The notes under the pieces were generated by a model. That model made no database searches. It saw nothing but the letters and a program-made list of their open reading frames with translations, and was not told the DNA's origin. A DNA stretch of 64,000 nt, taken from positions 20,667-84,666 of the forward strand of contig JAKQKE010000114.1 of assembly GCA_029560805.1 (NCBI GenBank), in the 5' to 3' direction. This document shows positions 25,027-33,963 of this stretch, piece by piece (positions within the stretch are counted from its first letter, which is position 1; each line of letters begins with the position of its first letter). The position numbers and the translations under genes were made by a program. Source of the stretch: Spirochaetota bacterium (GTDB lineage Bacteria; Spirochaetota; Spirochaetia; Treponematales; UBA12059).

Positions 25027-27117
25027 CTAGCGGCCCTGCTCCTTCTTGCGCTTCTCCTCGTAGTCCTTGCGGAGCTGCTCGGAGACGCTCTGGGGCACCT
25101 TGCCGTACTTAAGGAATTCCATCGAGAACTCGGCCTTGCCCTGGGTCATCGAGCGCAGCACCGTCGAGTAGCCGAACATCTCGGACAGCGGCACCTCGGC
25201 CTCGACGCGGCAGAACGAGGCCTCCTCGGTGCTCGCCGTGATCACGCCGCGCCTCTGGTTGACCGACGCGAAGATGTTGCCCTGGAACTCGGCGGGGCCC
25301 TCGGCGACCACCTTCATGATAGGCTCGAGGATCACCGGCTTGGCCTTCTCGTAGGCCTCGCGGAAACAGCCGATCGCGGCCAGCTGGAACGCGATGTCGG
25401 AGGAGTCGACCGGGTGGCTCGCGCCGTCGTTGATCACGCAGCGGATATTGACCACCGGGAAGCCGATCAGCGAGCCCTTCTTAGCCGCCTCCTTGAAGCC
25501 CTTGTCGCAGGACGGTATGTACTCGTTCGGTATGGCCCCGCCCTTGACGGAGTCGACGAACTCGTAGACCGCGCCCTCTATAGGCTCCATGTAGCCCGCG
25601 ACGCGGCCGTACTGGCCCGAGCCGCCGGTCTGCTTCTTGTGCGTGTAGTTGAACTCGGCCCGCTGGCTGATCGCCTCGCGGTAGGCCACCTGCGGCATGC
25701 CGGTCGTCACCTCGCACTTGTACTCGCGGCGCATGCGCTCGATGTACACGTCCAGGTGCAGCTCGCCCATGCCCTTGATGATGGTCTGGTTCGACTCCGG
25801 GTCGACGTAGGTCTGGAAGGTCGGGTCTTCCTTGGTGAAGCGGTTGAGCGCCTTGGACATCTGGTCGGCGCTCTTCTTGTCGGCCGGCTCGATGGCCAGC
25901 GAGATCACCGGGTCCGGCACGAACATGCTGGTCATCGCGTAGTTGAGCGACGGGTCGCAGAAGGTGTCGCCGGAGGCGCACTCGATGCCGAACAGCGCCA
26001 CGATGTCGCCGGGGCCGCCCTCGACGATGTCCTCCATCGTCGCCGAATGCATGCGCACGAGGCGTCCGACCTTGAACTTCTTGCGGGCGCGCGTATTGAA
26101 CAGCTCGGAGCCCTTCTTGATCTCGCCCTGGTAGATGCGCACGTAGGTCAGCTGGCCGTACTGGCCGTCCTCGAGCTTGAACGCCAGGGCCACCGTCGGC
26201 AGCTTGGCGTCCGGCTGGACCACGACCTCTTTCTCGCCCTGGTCCAGGTCGAGCGCTATGTTCTTGACCTCGGTCGGGTTCGGTAGGTAGTCGACCACGC
26301 CGTCGAGTAGCAGCTGCACGCCCTTGTTCTTATAGGCGGAGCCGACGAAGACCGGCACGAACTGCTCGGCCACCGTGCCCTTGCGGATCGCGGCCTTGAT
26401 CATCTCCGGCGTCTCGGCGCCCTCGAGGTAGGCCTCGGCCAGCTCGTCGGAGAACATCGACGCGCAGTCGAGCAGCTCCTCGCGGTACTTGGCCGCGTCG
26501 GCCTGCAGGTGGGCCGGGATCTCGGCGTAGCGCAGGTTCACGCCGCCCTCGCCGTCGAAGTAGACGGCCTTCATCTGCACCAGGTCGACGAGGCCCTCGA
26601 GCTTGTCCTCGAGGCCGATCGGCAGGGTGATGAAGGCGGCGTTCAGGCCGAGCTTCTCCACGATCTGGTTCTTGACGCGGTAGGGGTTGGCGCCCGTGCG
26701 GTCGGCCTTGTTGATGAAGGCCAGGCGGGGCACGTGGTAGCGCTTGAGCTGGCGGTCGACCGTCAGGGTCTGGGACTGCACGCCGCCGACCGAGCACAGC
26801 ACGAGCACCGCGCCGTCGAGCACGCGCAGCGAGCGCTCCACCTCGATGGTGAAGTCGACGTGGCCGGGGGTGTCGATCAGGTTGATCGGCGAGTCCTTCC
26901 ACTGCACGTTCGTCGCGGCCGAGGCGATCGTGATGCCGCGCTCGCGCTCGAGCTCCATCGAGTCCATCGTCGCGCCGACGCCGTCCTTGCCGCGCACCTC
27001 GTGGATCGCGTGGATCTTGTTGCAATAGAACAGGATGCGCTCCGAGAGCGTCGTCTTGCCGGAGTCGATGTGGGCGCTGATGCCGATATTACGCATCTTC
27101 GAAATTTCGAAAGCCAT
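25027..27117 (-). CDS. fusA: Elongation factor G, mitochondrial-EFG1-like (spd) type
   Basis: 696 residues. GTPase that drives ribosomal translocation. G motifs: AHIDSGKTT (15-23), DTPGH (82-86), NKAD (136-139). The switch region reads [20 protein letters not shown], close to mitochondrial EFG1 ([16 protein letters not shown]) and unlike the HDGAATMDWMEQE of ordinary bacterial EF-G; this marks the spd group known from spirochaetes, planctomycetes and some deltaproteobacteria. Domains II-V follow at normal length, with [18 protein letters not shown] and a C-terminal basic tail. It is a single-gene unit with promoter at 27312-27340 and a leader of about 190 bases. A second EF-G paralogue would be expected elsewhere. 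Confidence 0.96.
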   Translation of the reverse strand: MAFEISKMRNIGISAHIDSGKTTLSERILFYCNKIHAIHEVRGKDGVGATMDSMELERERGITIASAATNVQWKDSPINLIDTPGHVDFTIEVERSLRVLDGAVLVLCSVGGVQSQTLTVDRQLKRYHVPRLAFINKADRTGANPYRVKNQIVEKLGLNAAFITLPIGLEDKLEGLVDLVQMKAVYFDGEGGVNLRYAEIPAHLQADAAKYREELLDCASMFSDELAEAYLEGAETPEMIKAAIRKGTVAEQFVPVFVGSAYKNKGVQLLLDGVVDYLPNPTEVKNIALDLDQGEKEVVVQPDAKLPTVALAFKLEDGQYGQLTYVRIYQGEIKKGSELFNTRARKKFKVGRLVRMHSATMEDIVEGGPGDIVALFGIECASGDTFCDPSLNYAMTSMFVPDPVISLAIEPADKKSADQMSKALNRFTKEDPTFQTYVDPESNQTIIKGMGELHLDVYIERMRREYKCEVTTGMPQVAYREAISQRAEFNYTHKKQTGGSGQYGRVAGYMEPIEGAVYEFVDSVKGGAIPNEYIPSCDKGFKEAAKKGSLIGFPVVNIRCVINDGASHPVDSSDIAFQLAAIGCFREAYEKAKPVILEPIMKVVAEGPAEFQGNIFASVNQRRGVITASTEEASFCRVEAEVPLSEMFGYSTVLRSMTQGKAEFSMEFLKYGKVPQSVSEQLRKDYEEKRKKEQGR

Positions 27118-27311
27118 GCTCTTGCCTCTACCTTCGCACAGGGTATGGTCCGCGCCGGACCGGCGCCGTCCTCGAGTTACGTCGTTCTGTAGTTGGATCG
27201 CGAGCCCGCTCCCACAGGCCCCGTGGCTTCCGCGTTTTTCGCGGTCGCTTCGCTTAGCCCTCAGTATTGCGCGGAAAGCGCGGTTGATTGAAAGAAACGT
27301 ACTCGCGTTGC

Positions 27312-27340
27312 AGTATAGTGATAGTCGCTTGACGAATCAA
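27312..27340 (-). promoter_or_regulatory. Promoter of fusA
   Basis: Minus strand TTGATT (27335-27340), 17 bases, TATACT (27312-27317). It gives a 5' leader of about 190 bases in which I see no clear riboswitch or attenuator. Confidence 0.7.
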
Positions 27341-27378
27341 GGGGTGCCGTTGTTGTCAAGTAAATAAAAGAAAGGCCC

Positions 27379-27428
27379 GGGGAGCGCCACGCCGAGCGTC
27401 CCGGCCGCCGCGGCCAGACGCGCTCCCC
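27379..27428 (-). terminator. Terminator of the cadherin-like lipoprotein gene
   Basis: Outer 9-bp stem GGGGAGCGC/GCGCTCCCC closing an inner GC-rich hairpin (GGCCGCCGCGGCC), followed on the minus strand by GGGCCTTTCTTTTATTTA. A second GC-rich palindromic patch lies between it and the stop codon at 27500. Confidence 0.75.
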
Positions 27429-27499
27429 GCCGCGGGCCCTCCGGGGTCCCGCGGCCCCCTGAGGGCCGGACGGGATCGCGGGGGCCGTTATCGTGGTTT

Positions 27500-29425
27500 T
27501 TACATCTCCATGAGATAGACGGTACCGAGCGCCAGGTCGGCCCCGTCGATCACTATCGTATCGTTGCTTTGATACCCATACGATAGCGAGCCGCCCGACT
27601 CAAGGTATGGCTCGTCGGTCACCATGATCATCAAGTCATAGCTGCCGGAAGCGACGCCCTCGAAGCCATAGGCGTAAGGGAACGTTATCGTCGAGCAAGG
27701 GATATCCAGCGTCATCGCCCCGGGCGCCTCCATGCCCGGATCGATCAGGACGATGGACAGGTACCCCGCCTCGAGGCTGGCGAGCCCCGGCGGCAAGGCT
27801 ATCGAGAACGACAGGTCGTAGCCCTCGGCCCCGCCCGTCACCGTTATGGACGAGGTGGCTAACGCTATCGGAGTGTCGCCACCATAGTATCCGTCATTGG
27901 TAGCGAAGACCAAGATATTTTTGGTACCGTTCGTCATCCCGCTCAGGTCCGCGCTAGCGCTGTACGTGGCTCCCTCAACGGTCGCCTCCACCTGGTTCGA
28001 CCCGATGAGTACGGTAACGCCTTGGACCTCGCCGTTCGGGTCATCGAAGGCGCCAGAGACGGTCAGGATCGTCGAGGCCTCCAGGTCGACGACGGCGCCA
28101 GCCGTCGGAGCCGTTATGGATAGGGTCGGTGGAGCGAGCCTCGTCACATTGATCGTGTATACCGCCGTAGTTATCCCGTCGGCGGCGGTCACCGTGAGCT
28201 GCAACTCGTTGGCTCCCAGCTCTAGGGCGCGGTCGCCGTCGCCGGCGACGGAGCCGCCGTCGCTGGCTACCGCGTCCACCGTCACTTCGGAGACGAAGCT
28301 CGGCACGGTGGCGGAATACGTCAGGGTGTCGGGATGCTGCGTTGCGATAGGATCGGCATGGTATCTAAGGTACAAGGTTTCCAGGGCGGCCACATTCGAG
28401 GCTGACTCCGCGGCTCGGGTTATATCGAAACTGTAATACCCGGTCGCACCCGAATACTCGGCGGTCACCTCGAACTCGAAGGATACGGTCTCGCCGGGCT
28501 CTCCGAGCGTAATGGCAGTCACGCCGCTAACGAAGTCGCTCTCATAGGTTCCATCTTGATCCGTGTCCAGCCGTATCGTGGAGCCGGGATACTCGGCCGC
28601 CGCCGTGATGACGGTGCTGGTAAGGGCGTACGGGGCCGTCAACTCATACTGATCGTCCACAGGATCGAAACTCAGCGTCGAGATGCCGCTCAGGGACACC
28701 GAGGCCAGGTTCGTGCTCTCCCGGCCGTAGCGGGTCACGTCGAGGGTATAGGTCCGGACGGTGGCGCCGTCCTCCGCGGTCACGACGATCGCTATCTCGT
28801 TGGCGCCGACGCTCAGCGGCACGTCTCCGCCGCCGGCCACCGCCGCGCCATCGTCCGTCGCGGTTGCCGAGACGGTCAGGACCGAGATCTCAAACGGCAT
28901 CTCGGGCAGGCTATAGCTGTCGATCGCGGCGTCGAAGCCTGGATCCAACGGAACGCTATCCCCCATGATGCTGACGGACAAGGCGCTCAGGGACGCGTCG
29001 GTCGACGCGTCGGCCGAGGCGCGATGGACGGTCACCGTGTAGGTCTTCTTCGTCGTACCGTCGGCCGCGGTCACCACCACGCCGCAGGCCGTGTCGGTAC
29101 CGGCGGCGCCCAGGGCCACGGTACCGGTACCGACCACGGTCGCGCCAGCGTCGGCGGCTGTGGCCGCGATCAAGACGCTCGCTACCGTGGTCTGGACGTT
29201 GACCGAGTAGGTGTAGGTCGAGGCCTGGAAACCGATAGGCAGGGCCGCCCCACCGACCGTGACGCTCAAGGCGGACAGGCTCGCCTCGCTCGAGGGCGTC
29301 GGCGTATCCACGGTCGGGTTGTCCGTGCCGTCGTCGGCGCCGGGCTGAACGGGGCTCGGGCAGGCTACGAGCGCCATCGCCAGGACGGCGATGGCCAATA
29401 GCTGTAACCACGAATTTTTCTTCAT
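27500..29425 (-). CDS. Lipoprotein with repeated cadherin-like beta-sandwich domains
   Basis: 641 residues. The N-terminus MKKNSWLQLLAIAVLAMALV followed by ACPSPVQPG is a lipoprotein signal. Then come at least three repeats of the PF12733-type cadherin-like fold, each opening LSALSV or a variant and closing ADGTTKKTYTVTVHR, EDGATVRTYTLDVTR or ADGITTAVYTINVTR, at about 50-135, 140-225 and 335-420; a more diverged copy lies between. A bacterial Ig-like segment (PTLSITAPTAGAVVDLEAST) and a final beta domain follow. Such proteins are surface adhesins or polysaccharide binders. GGAGG lies close before two adjacent ATGs; the second was chosen. The frame extends to 29533 without support. Confidence 0.85.
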   Translation of the reverse strand: MKKNSWLQLLAIAVLAMALVACPSPVQPGADDGTDNPTVDTPTPSSEASLSALSVTVGGAALPIGFQASTYTYSVNVQTTVASVLIAATAADAGATVVGTGTVALGAAGTDTACGVVVTAADGTTKKTYTVTVHRASADASTDASLSALSVSIMGDSVPLDPGFDAAIDSYSLPEMPFEISVLTVSATATDDGAAVAGGGDVPLSVGANEIAIVVTAEDGATVRTYTLDVTRYGRESTNLASVSLSGISTLSFDPVDDQYELTAPYALTSTVITAAAEYPGSTIRLDTDQDGTYESDFVSGVTAITLGEPGETVSFEFEVTAEYSGATGYYSFDITRAAESASNVAALETLYLRYHADPIATQHPDTLTYSATVPSFVSEVTVDAVASDGGSVAGDGDRALELGANELQLTVTAADGITTAVYTINVTRLAPPTLSITAPTAGAVVDLEASTILTVSGAFDDPNGEVQGVTVLIGSNQVEATVEGATYSASADLSGMTNGTKNILVFATNDGYYGGDTPIALATSSITVTGGAEGYDLSFSIALPPGLASLEAGYLSIVLIDPGMEAPGAMTLDIPCSTITFPYAYGFEGVASGSYDLMIMVTDEPYLESGGSLSYGYQSNDTIVIDGADLALGTVYLMEM

Positions 29426-29640
29426 CATGCCTCCATCGAAATAGTGCGGATTGCTCTTTGACGACAACCCTACTGAGCTTGAAACATCATAGATTCCTAA
29501 CATACGCTCGTCCAGCAAATTCCTCATCATCAAACACCGAACGGATCGAAAACGAGGAGCGCCAATCCCGGAGTTGCCGACCCCGCTCCATGGCGTTTCT
29601 ATAAATAACTACAATACAATGAATTATTCGGTTTTGCCCT

Positions 29641-29670
29641 TTGACTAATCCTCGAGGGCGGGAGTAGAAT
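29641..29670 (+). promoter_or_regulatory. Promoter of tnaA
   Basis: TTGACT (29641-29646), 18 bases, TAGAAT (29665-29670), 36 bases before the start. A GAGGAG ribosome site lies in the short leader; no tnaC-like leader peptide with Trp codons is visible. Confidence 0.7.
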
Positions 29671-29706
29671 ACCGCGTCCCGCAACCAGCGGGCGCGAGGA
29701 GCCACC

Positions 29707-31101
29707 ATGAACCTGCCCTGGGCCGAGCCCTACCGGATCAAGACCATCGAGCCGATACGCCGATCGACGCGCGCCGAGCGCGAGTCGTGGATAGGAAGCG
29801 CCAAGTACAACCTGTTCAACCTGCGGAGCGAGCAGGTCTACGTCGACCTCATCACCGATTCCGGTACCGGCGCCATGTCGAGCGCCCAGTGGGCCGAGAT
29901 GATGCTCGGCGACGAGAGCTACGCGGGCGCGACCTCCTACTACAAGCTGAAGGAGACCATCGAGACCGTCTTCGGCTTCCCCTACTTCCTGCCGACCCAC
30001 CAGGGACGCGCCGCCGAGAACGTGCTCTTCTCCGCGATGATCGGTTCGGGCCCCGAGTCGGGCAAGGGCCTGATCATCCCCGGCAACAGCCATTTCGACA
30101 CGACCAAGGGCCACATCGAGTTCCGCGGCGCCCACGCCGTGGACTGCACCATCGACGAGGCCTTCGATACGCAGGTGGAGCACCCGTTCAAGGGAAACGT
30201 CGACCTCAAGAAGCTCGACGCCGCCCTGTCGCGCAAGGACGTGAAGGCGCCGCTCTGCCTCGTCACCATAACCTGCAACAGCTCGGGCGGCCAGCCCGTC
30301 AGCATGGCCAACCTCCGCGAGGTCTCCGCGCTCTGCCGCCAGTATAAGGTGCCGGTCTTCTTCGACTCGGCCCGCTTCGCCGAGAACGCGTACTTCATCA
30401 AGACGCGCGAGTCAGGCTACGCCGACAAGAGCATCCCCGCGATCGTCAAGGAGATGTTCTCCTACGCCGACGGTTGCACCATGTCGAGCAAGAAGGACGG
30501 CATCGTCAACATCGGCGGCTTCATCGGCTTCCGCAGCCAGGAGGCGTGGCGCAAGGCGAGTACCTTCAACATCATGTTCGAGGGCTTCAACACCTACGGC
30601 GGCATGGCCGGCCGCGATATGGGAGCCCTCTCCGTCGGCCTCCGCGAGGCCTGCGAACTCGACTACCTCGAGTCGCGCGTCGGCCAGGTCGCCTACCTGG
30701 GCCAGCGGCTCACCGACTACGGCATCGCCGTCCAGCGCCCCTACGGCGGGCACGCCATCTTCGTCGACGCGAAGAAGTTCCTGCCCAAGGTGCCCAAGGA
30801 GGAGTTCCAGGCCCAGACGCTCGGCGTCGAGCTGTACCTCGAGGCCGGCGTGCGCGGCGTCGAGATAGGCGCGCTGCTCGCCGACCGCGACCCGGACACC
30901 CACGAGAACCGATACCCGGCCCTCGAGCTCCTGCGCCTCGCGATACCGCGCCGCGTCTACACGAACGCGCACATGGACTACGTGGCGGCCGCCCTCGCCA
31001 ACGTGAAGGAACGCGCCGACGGCATCAGGCGCGGGTACCGCGTCGCCTGGGAAGCCCCCATCATGCGCCACTTCACCGTAGAGCTAACGCCAGCAAAATA
31101 G
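29707..31101 (+). CDS. tnaA: Tryptophanase (PLP-dependent beta-eliminating lyase)
   Basis: 464 residues. Splits L-tryptophan into indole, pyruvate and ammonia. Family blocks: RIKTIEPIRRSTRAERE, DLITDSGTGAMS, PTHQGRAAENVLFSAMIG, FDTTKGHIEFRGA, SGGQPVSMANL, FFDSARFAENAYFIKTRE, and the PLP lysine in CTMSSKKDGIVNIGG. Tyrosine phenol-lyase is the alternative. The C-terminal MRHFTVEL keeps the His that tryptophanases have where tyrosine phenol-lyases have Phe, and DSARFAENAYF and AGVRGVEIG also follow TnaA, so tryptophanase is preferred. No tnaB permease adjoins it. GAGGAG precedes the ATG. Confidence 0.88.
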   Translation: MNLPWAEPYRIKTIEPIRRSTRAERESWIGSAKYNLFNLRSEQVYVDLITDSGTGAMSSAQWAEMMLGDESYAGATSYYKLKETIETVFGFPYFLPTHQGRAAENVLFSAMIGSGPESGKGLIIPGNSHFDTTKGHIEFRGAHAVDCTIDEAFDTQVEHPFKGNVDLKKLDAALSRKDVKAPLCLVTITCNSSGGQPVSMANLREVSALCRQYKVPVFFDSARFAENAYFIKTRESGYADKSIPAIVKEMFSYADGCTMSSKKDGIVNIGGFIGFRSQEAWRKASTFNIMFEGFNTYGGMAGRDMGALSVGLREACELDYLESRVGQVAYLGQRLTDYGIAVQRPYGGHAIFVDAKKFLPKVPKEEFQAQTLGVELYLEAGVRGVEIGALLADRDPDTHENRYPALELLRLAIPRRVYTNAHMDYVAAALANVKERADGIRRGYRVAWEAPIMRHFTVELTPAK

Positions 31102-31112
31102 CCTATCCGGCC

Positions 31113-31356
31113 GCCGCCACGCACCGAACGTGAAGTGGCGGCGCGCCAGGGATGGCGCGGGCCGCTTTCAGCGGCCACGACCATCATTTCCTATCGGAAT
31201 CCGGGCATGCACCGCATGCCCGGATGGCGCGCCCAAGGGCGGCCCGTCCGCAGGACGGGAACGTCACGGATGACGACGCGCCAGGGTTGGCGCGCCCAAG
31301 GGCGGCCCGTCCGCAGGACGGGAACGTCATGGATGACGATACGTCATGGATGACGA
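31113..31356. repeat. Composite hairpin repeat cluster, family shared with 58.7 kb
   Basis: Stem-loops in order: GCCGCCAC/GTGGCGGC (31113-31142), GCGCC/GGCGC, GGCCGCT/AGCGGCC (about 31160-31176), CGGGCATGC/GCATGCCCG (31203-31223), then two 63-bp units whose core is GGCCCGTCCGCAGGACGGGA followed by ACGTCAYGGATGACGA. Core CCCGTCCGCAGGACGGG begins at 31243 and 31306. The first unit has CACGG, the second CATGG, and an extra ACGTCATGGATGACGA follows. The same order recurs at 58.7 kb. The cluster lies between tnaA and the adenosine deaminase gene, both on the plus strand. No T-tract, so its role in termination is uncertain. Confidence 0.92.
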
Positions 31357-31420
31357 CGCTCCTCGACTCGCGAGGCCGAGACGGCTACACTAGGAGGTAG
31401 CGCCAACCGAGGAGACACCA

Positions 31421-32644
31421 GTGAGCCGATACCCCGACGCCTTCATCCGCGAGATCCCCAAGACCGACCTGCACCTCCACCTCGACGGGTCGCTGCGCCT
31501 ATCCACCCTGATAGAGATGGCCCGTAAAGGCGGCGTCGAGCTGCCCTCGTACGCCGAGGACGGCATGCGCGAGCTCGTCTTCAAGGACCGCTACGCCGAC
31601 CTGGGCGAGTACCTGGCCGGTTTCTCGTATACCTGCGCGGTGCTGCGCGACCCGGAGAACCTCGAGAGGGCGGCCTACGAGCTCGCCGTCGACTGCATCG
31701 ACGAGGGCGTGCGCTACATCGAGCCGCGCTTCGCTCCGCAGCTGCTGATGGACAACCGCGACCTGACGATGGACCGCATACTCGCGGCCGTCGACAAGGG
31801 ACTGGCCCGCGCCAAGGCCGAGTTCAACGCCCGGCCCGAGGTGGCCGACGAAGGGCTGCCGCCGTTCGACTACGGCATCATCGTCTGCGCGATGCGGGCG
31901 TTCGGCGAGCGCGGCTTCTCCCCGTACTACGACGCGTTCTACGGGATCCACCGCTACGCCGACCGGGCCGAGGTGATACGGATGGCCGCGGTCGAGGCGG
32001 CCCGCGGCGCGGTCAGGATACGCGACGAGCTCGGGATCCCCATCGTCGGCTTCGACATCGCCGGGCAGGAAGCCGGCCACCCGGCCGGCCAGTTCCGCGA
32101 GGCCTTCGACTTCGTCCACCAGAACTTCATGCACAAGACCGTGCACGCCGGCGAGGCCTACGGCGCGGAGAGCATCTTCCAGGCCATCACCGACCTGCAC
32201 GCCGACAGGCTCGGGCACGGCTACTATCTCTTCGACCCGGACAAGGTCGCCGCGACGAGCGTCCGGGACAAGCGCCGTTACATCGAGAGGCTGGCCGGCT
32301 TCGTCGCCGATCAGCGCGTGACCATCGAGGTCTGCCTGACGAGCAACCTGCAGACGAACCCCTCGCTCGAGCGCGTGGCCGATCACTCCTTCGGCGAGAT
32401 GCTCGAGCGCCGGTTGTCGGCCACCCTGTGCACCGACAACCGGCTGGTATCCAACACGACCGTCTCCAAGGAGATCCGACTGGCGGTCGACAACTTCGAC
32501 ATCGGCCCGTCGGCCCTCAAGAACCTGATCGTCTACGGCTTCAAGCGCAGCTTCTACCCCGGCCCCTACGCGGCCAAGCGCGAGTACGTACGGCGCGCGA
32601 TCACCCGCTACGAAGCGGTCGCCAGGAAATACGGCGTCGAGTGA
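31421..32644 (+). CDS. add: Adenosine deaminase family protein
   Basis: 407 residues. Zn-dependent deaminase converting adenosine to inosine in purine salvage. Motifs: DLHLHLDGS near 16-24 (metal His pair), PIVGFDIAGQEAG, HAGEAYGAESI (metal His and catalytic Glu), DRLGHGYYL, VCLTSNLQTN, and TLCTDNRLVSNT, where most family members have S/C-T-D-D-P; here the residue after TD is Asn and the loop is NRLVSN. That variant and the length (about 70 longer than E. coli Add) leave room for a related activity. GTG start with GAGGAG seven bases upstream. A TACACT -10 box lies just before. Confidence 0.85.
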   Translation: MSRYPDAFIREIPKTDLHLHLDGSLRLSTLIEMARKGGVELPSYAEDGMRELVFKDRYADLGEYLAGFSYTCAVLRDPENLERAAYELAVDCIDEGVRYIEPRFAPQLLMDNRDLTMDRILAAVDKGLARAKAEFNARPEVADEGLPPFDYGIIVCAMRAFGERGFSPYYDAFYGIHRYADRAEVIRMAAVEAARGAVRIRDELGIPIVGFDIAGQEAGHPAGQFREAFDFVHQNFMHKTVHAGEAYGAESIFQAITDLHADRLGHGYYLFDPDKVAATSVRDKRRYIERLAGFVADQRVTIEVCLTSNLQTNPSLERVADHSFGEMLERRLSATLCTDNRLVSNTTVSKEIRLAVDNFDIGPSALKNLIVYGFKRSFYPGPYAAKREYVRRAITRYEAVARKYGVE

Positions 32645-32687
32645 GCGTGGACGGCCCGAGGCGGGCGACACCGGCCCGCTCTGAGCG

Positions 32688-32716
32688 TTGACAGAACCGC
32701 GCTACGGCTACAGACT
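32688..32716 (+). promoter_or_regulatory. Promoter of the two-component pair, short leader
   Basis: TTGACA (32688-32693), 17 bases, CAGACT (32711-32716), 11 bases before the ATG at 32728. No Shine-Dalgarno. Confidence 0.55.
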
Positions 32717-32727
32717 ATCGTCCACCG

Positions 32728-33963
32728 ATGGAGCGCACGTCAGCACGATCGCCGCAGGCCCCCGCCCTGCTCCTCATCTCGGGCCTCGGACACGGCTTGG
32801 CCCTCGCCTACGCGAGCCTGATGCCGAGGGCGGCGGAGCCGCACGCCGGACCGGCGTATTTCATAATCTTAATCGCCGCGAGCGCGGTCCTGGTGGTGCC
32901 GCTCGCCCGCTGGGCGGGCGATCCCGCGGCCGCGGCCCTGGCGCTCGCCGCCAAGCTCGGCCTGGCGATACTCGCGCTGATCCCGATCGTCGCCCCGAGC
33001 CCGCTCAAGGCGCTCATCCTGTCGGTCCTGGTCGCGGAGGCGGTCCTCGTCCTGCCGCGGCCCTGGGACCTGGCCGGCGCGGCCATCGCCATAGCCTCCG
33101 CCCTCGGCACGCAGGCCGGCCGCAAGGTCTGGGAGACCATCGTCGAGCCCGCGTCGATCGACGAGCTGGCCTTCCTCGCCGCCCTGCCGGCCCTCGTCGG
33201 GCTGGTCGCCGGCGGCTACAAGGACGCCCTGCTCGGCTTCGTCCGCAGCGCCCGCGAGGTCGAGCGCCTGCGCGACGGTAGCGAGGCCATCATCATGGCC
33301 AACGTGCGCTTCCAGGAGCAGGCCAGGGAGCTCGAGGACGAGAGCTCCGACCGCGAGCGCAAACGCATCAGCCGCGAGATCCACGACATCGTCGGCTACG
33401 CGATCACCAACCAGGCCATGGCGATGGAAGCGGCCCTCGTGCTGCTCGACAAGGGCGACCGCGAGGATGAGCTCCGGACCCTGCTCGAGGAGTCGCGGGA
33501 CCAGTCGCGCGAGGGCCTCGCCGAGGTTCGCGCCGCGCTGTACAGGCTCCGCGAGCAACGCGCCCCCTACCCCGACTTCCAGAACCGCATGATCCATATC
33601 TGCCGCACCTTCGGCAAGGCTACCGGCGTCGAGGTCTCCTGCGAGGTGCTCGGCGAGGACGCGCGGATCCCGGCGGGCCTCGACGCGGCGCTCTACCGCA
33701 TCGTCCAGGCCGGGCTGACCAACTCGTTCCTGCACGGCAAGGCCAGGAAGGTACGCGTACTCATCCAGAGCCAGGACGGAACGCTCCACCTGTCGATCCA
33801 GGACGACGGGGTCGGCGCGGAGCAGGTCTACGAAGGCATAGGGCTGGCCGGCATGCGCGAACGGCTGGCCCCGTATGGCGGGACGCTCGCCTACGAGAAC
33901 ACCGGCTACGGCTTCCTGGTCAGAGCCTCGGCGCCGCTCGACGGTACCCGGGAGGGCTCATGA
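32728..33963 (+). CDS. Sensor histidine kinase, NarL-partner type (HisKA_3)
   Basis: 411 residues. Five or six membrane helices fill the first 170 residues with almost no loop, so the sensed signal is probably in the membrane or inside the cell. A coiled linker follows, then the H-box RKRISREIHDIVGYAITNQA with phospho-acceptor His219. The ATPase domain has ALYRIVQAGLTNSFLHG, DDGVG and GIGLAGMRERL. In the N-box the usual Glu of QEALTN is Ala/Gly here (QAGLTN), an unusual change. The response regulator gene overlaps the stop by four bases. No Shine-Dalgarno; the promoter gives a leader of only a few bases. Confidence 0.9.
   Translation: MERTSARSPQAPALLLISGLGHGLALAYASLMPRAAEPHAGPAYFIILIAASAVLVVPLARWAGDPAAAALALAAKLGLAILALIPIVAPSPLKALILSVLVAEAVLVLPRPWDLAGAAIAIASALGTQAGRKVWETIVEPASIDELAFLAALPALVGLVAGGYKDALLGFVRSAREVERLRDGSEAIIMANVRFQEQARELEDESSDRERKRISREIHDIVGYAITNQAMAMEAALVLLDKGDREDELRTLLEESRDQSREGLAEVRAALYRLREQRAPYPDFQNRMIHICRTFGKATGVEVSCEVLGEDARIPAGLDAALYRIVQAGLTNSFLHGKARKVRVLIQSQDGTLHLSIQDDGVGAEQVYEGIGLAGMRERLAPYGGTLAYENTGYGFLVRASAPLDGTREGS

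Noticed and set aside
24883-26286. Long plus-strand open frame antisense to EF-G
   Set aside because: Shadow of fusA third-position GC; Leu/Val/His/Arg/Asp-rich composition, no motif.
27118-27311. Riboswitch or leader peptide in the fusA leader
   Set aside because: No conserved aptamer pattern or short gene with regulatory codons could be recognised by eye.
29707-31101. Tyrosine phenol-lyase instead of tryptophanase
   Set aside because: The C-terminal His in RHFT, DSARFAENAYF and AGVRGVEIG follow tryptophanase; the lyase has Phe, DATRCVENAYF and TGVRSMERG at those places.
31499-32671. Long minus-strand frame antisense to the adenosine deaminase gene
   Set aside because: Composition typical of antisense shadow in GC-rich DNA; the plus strand carries complete catalytic motifs.
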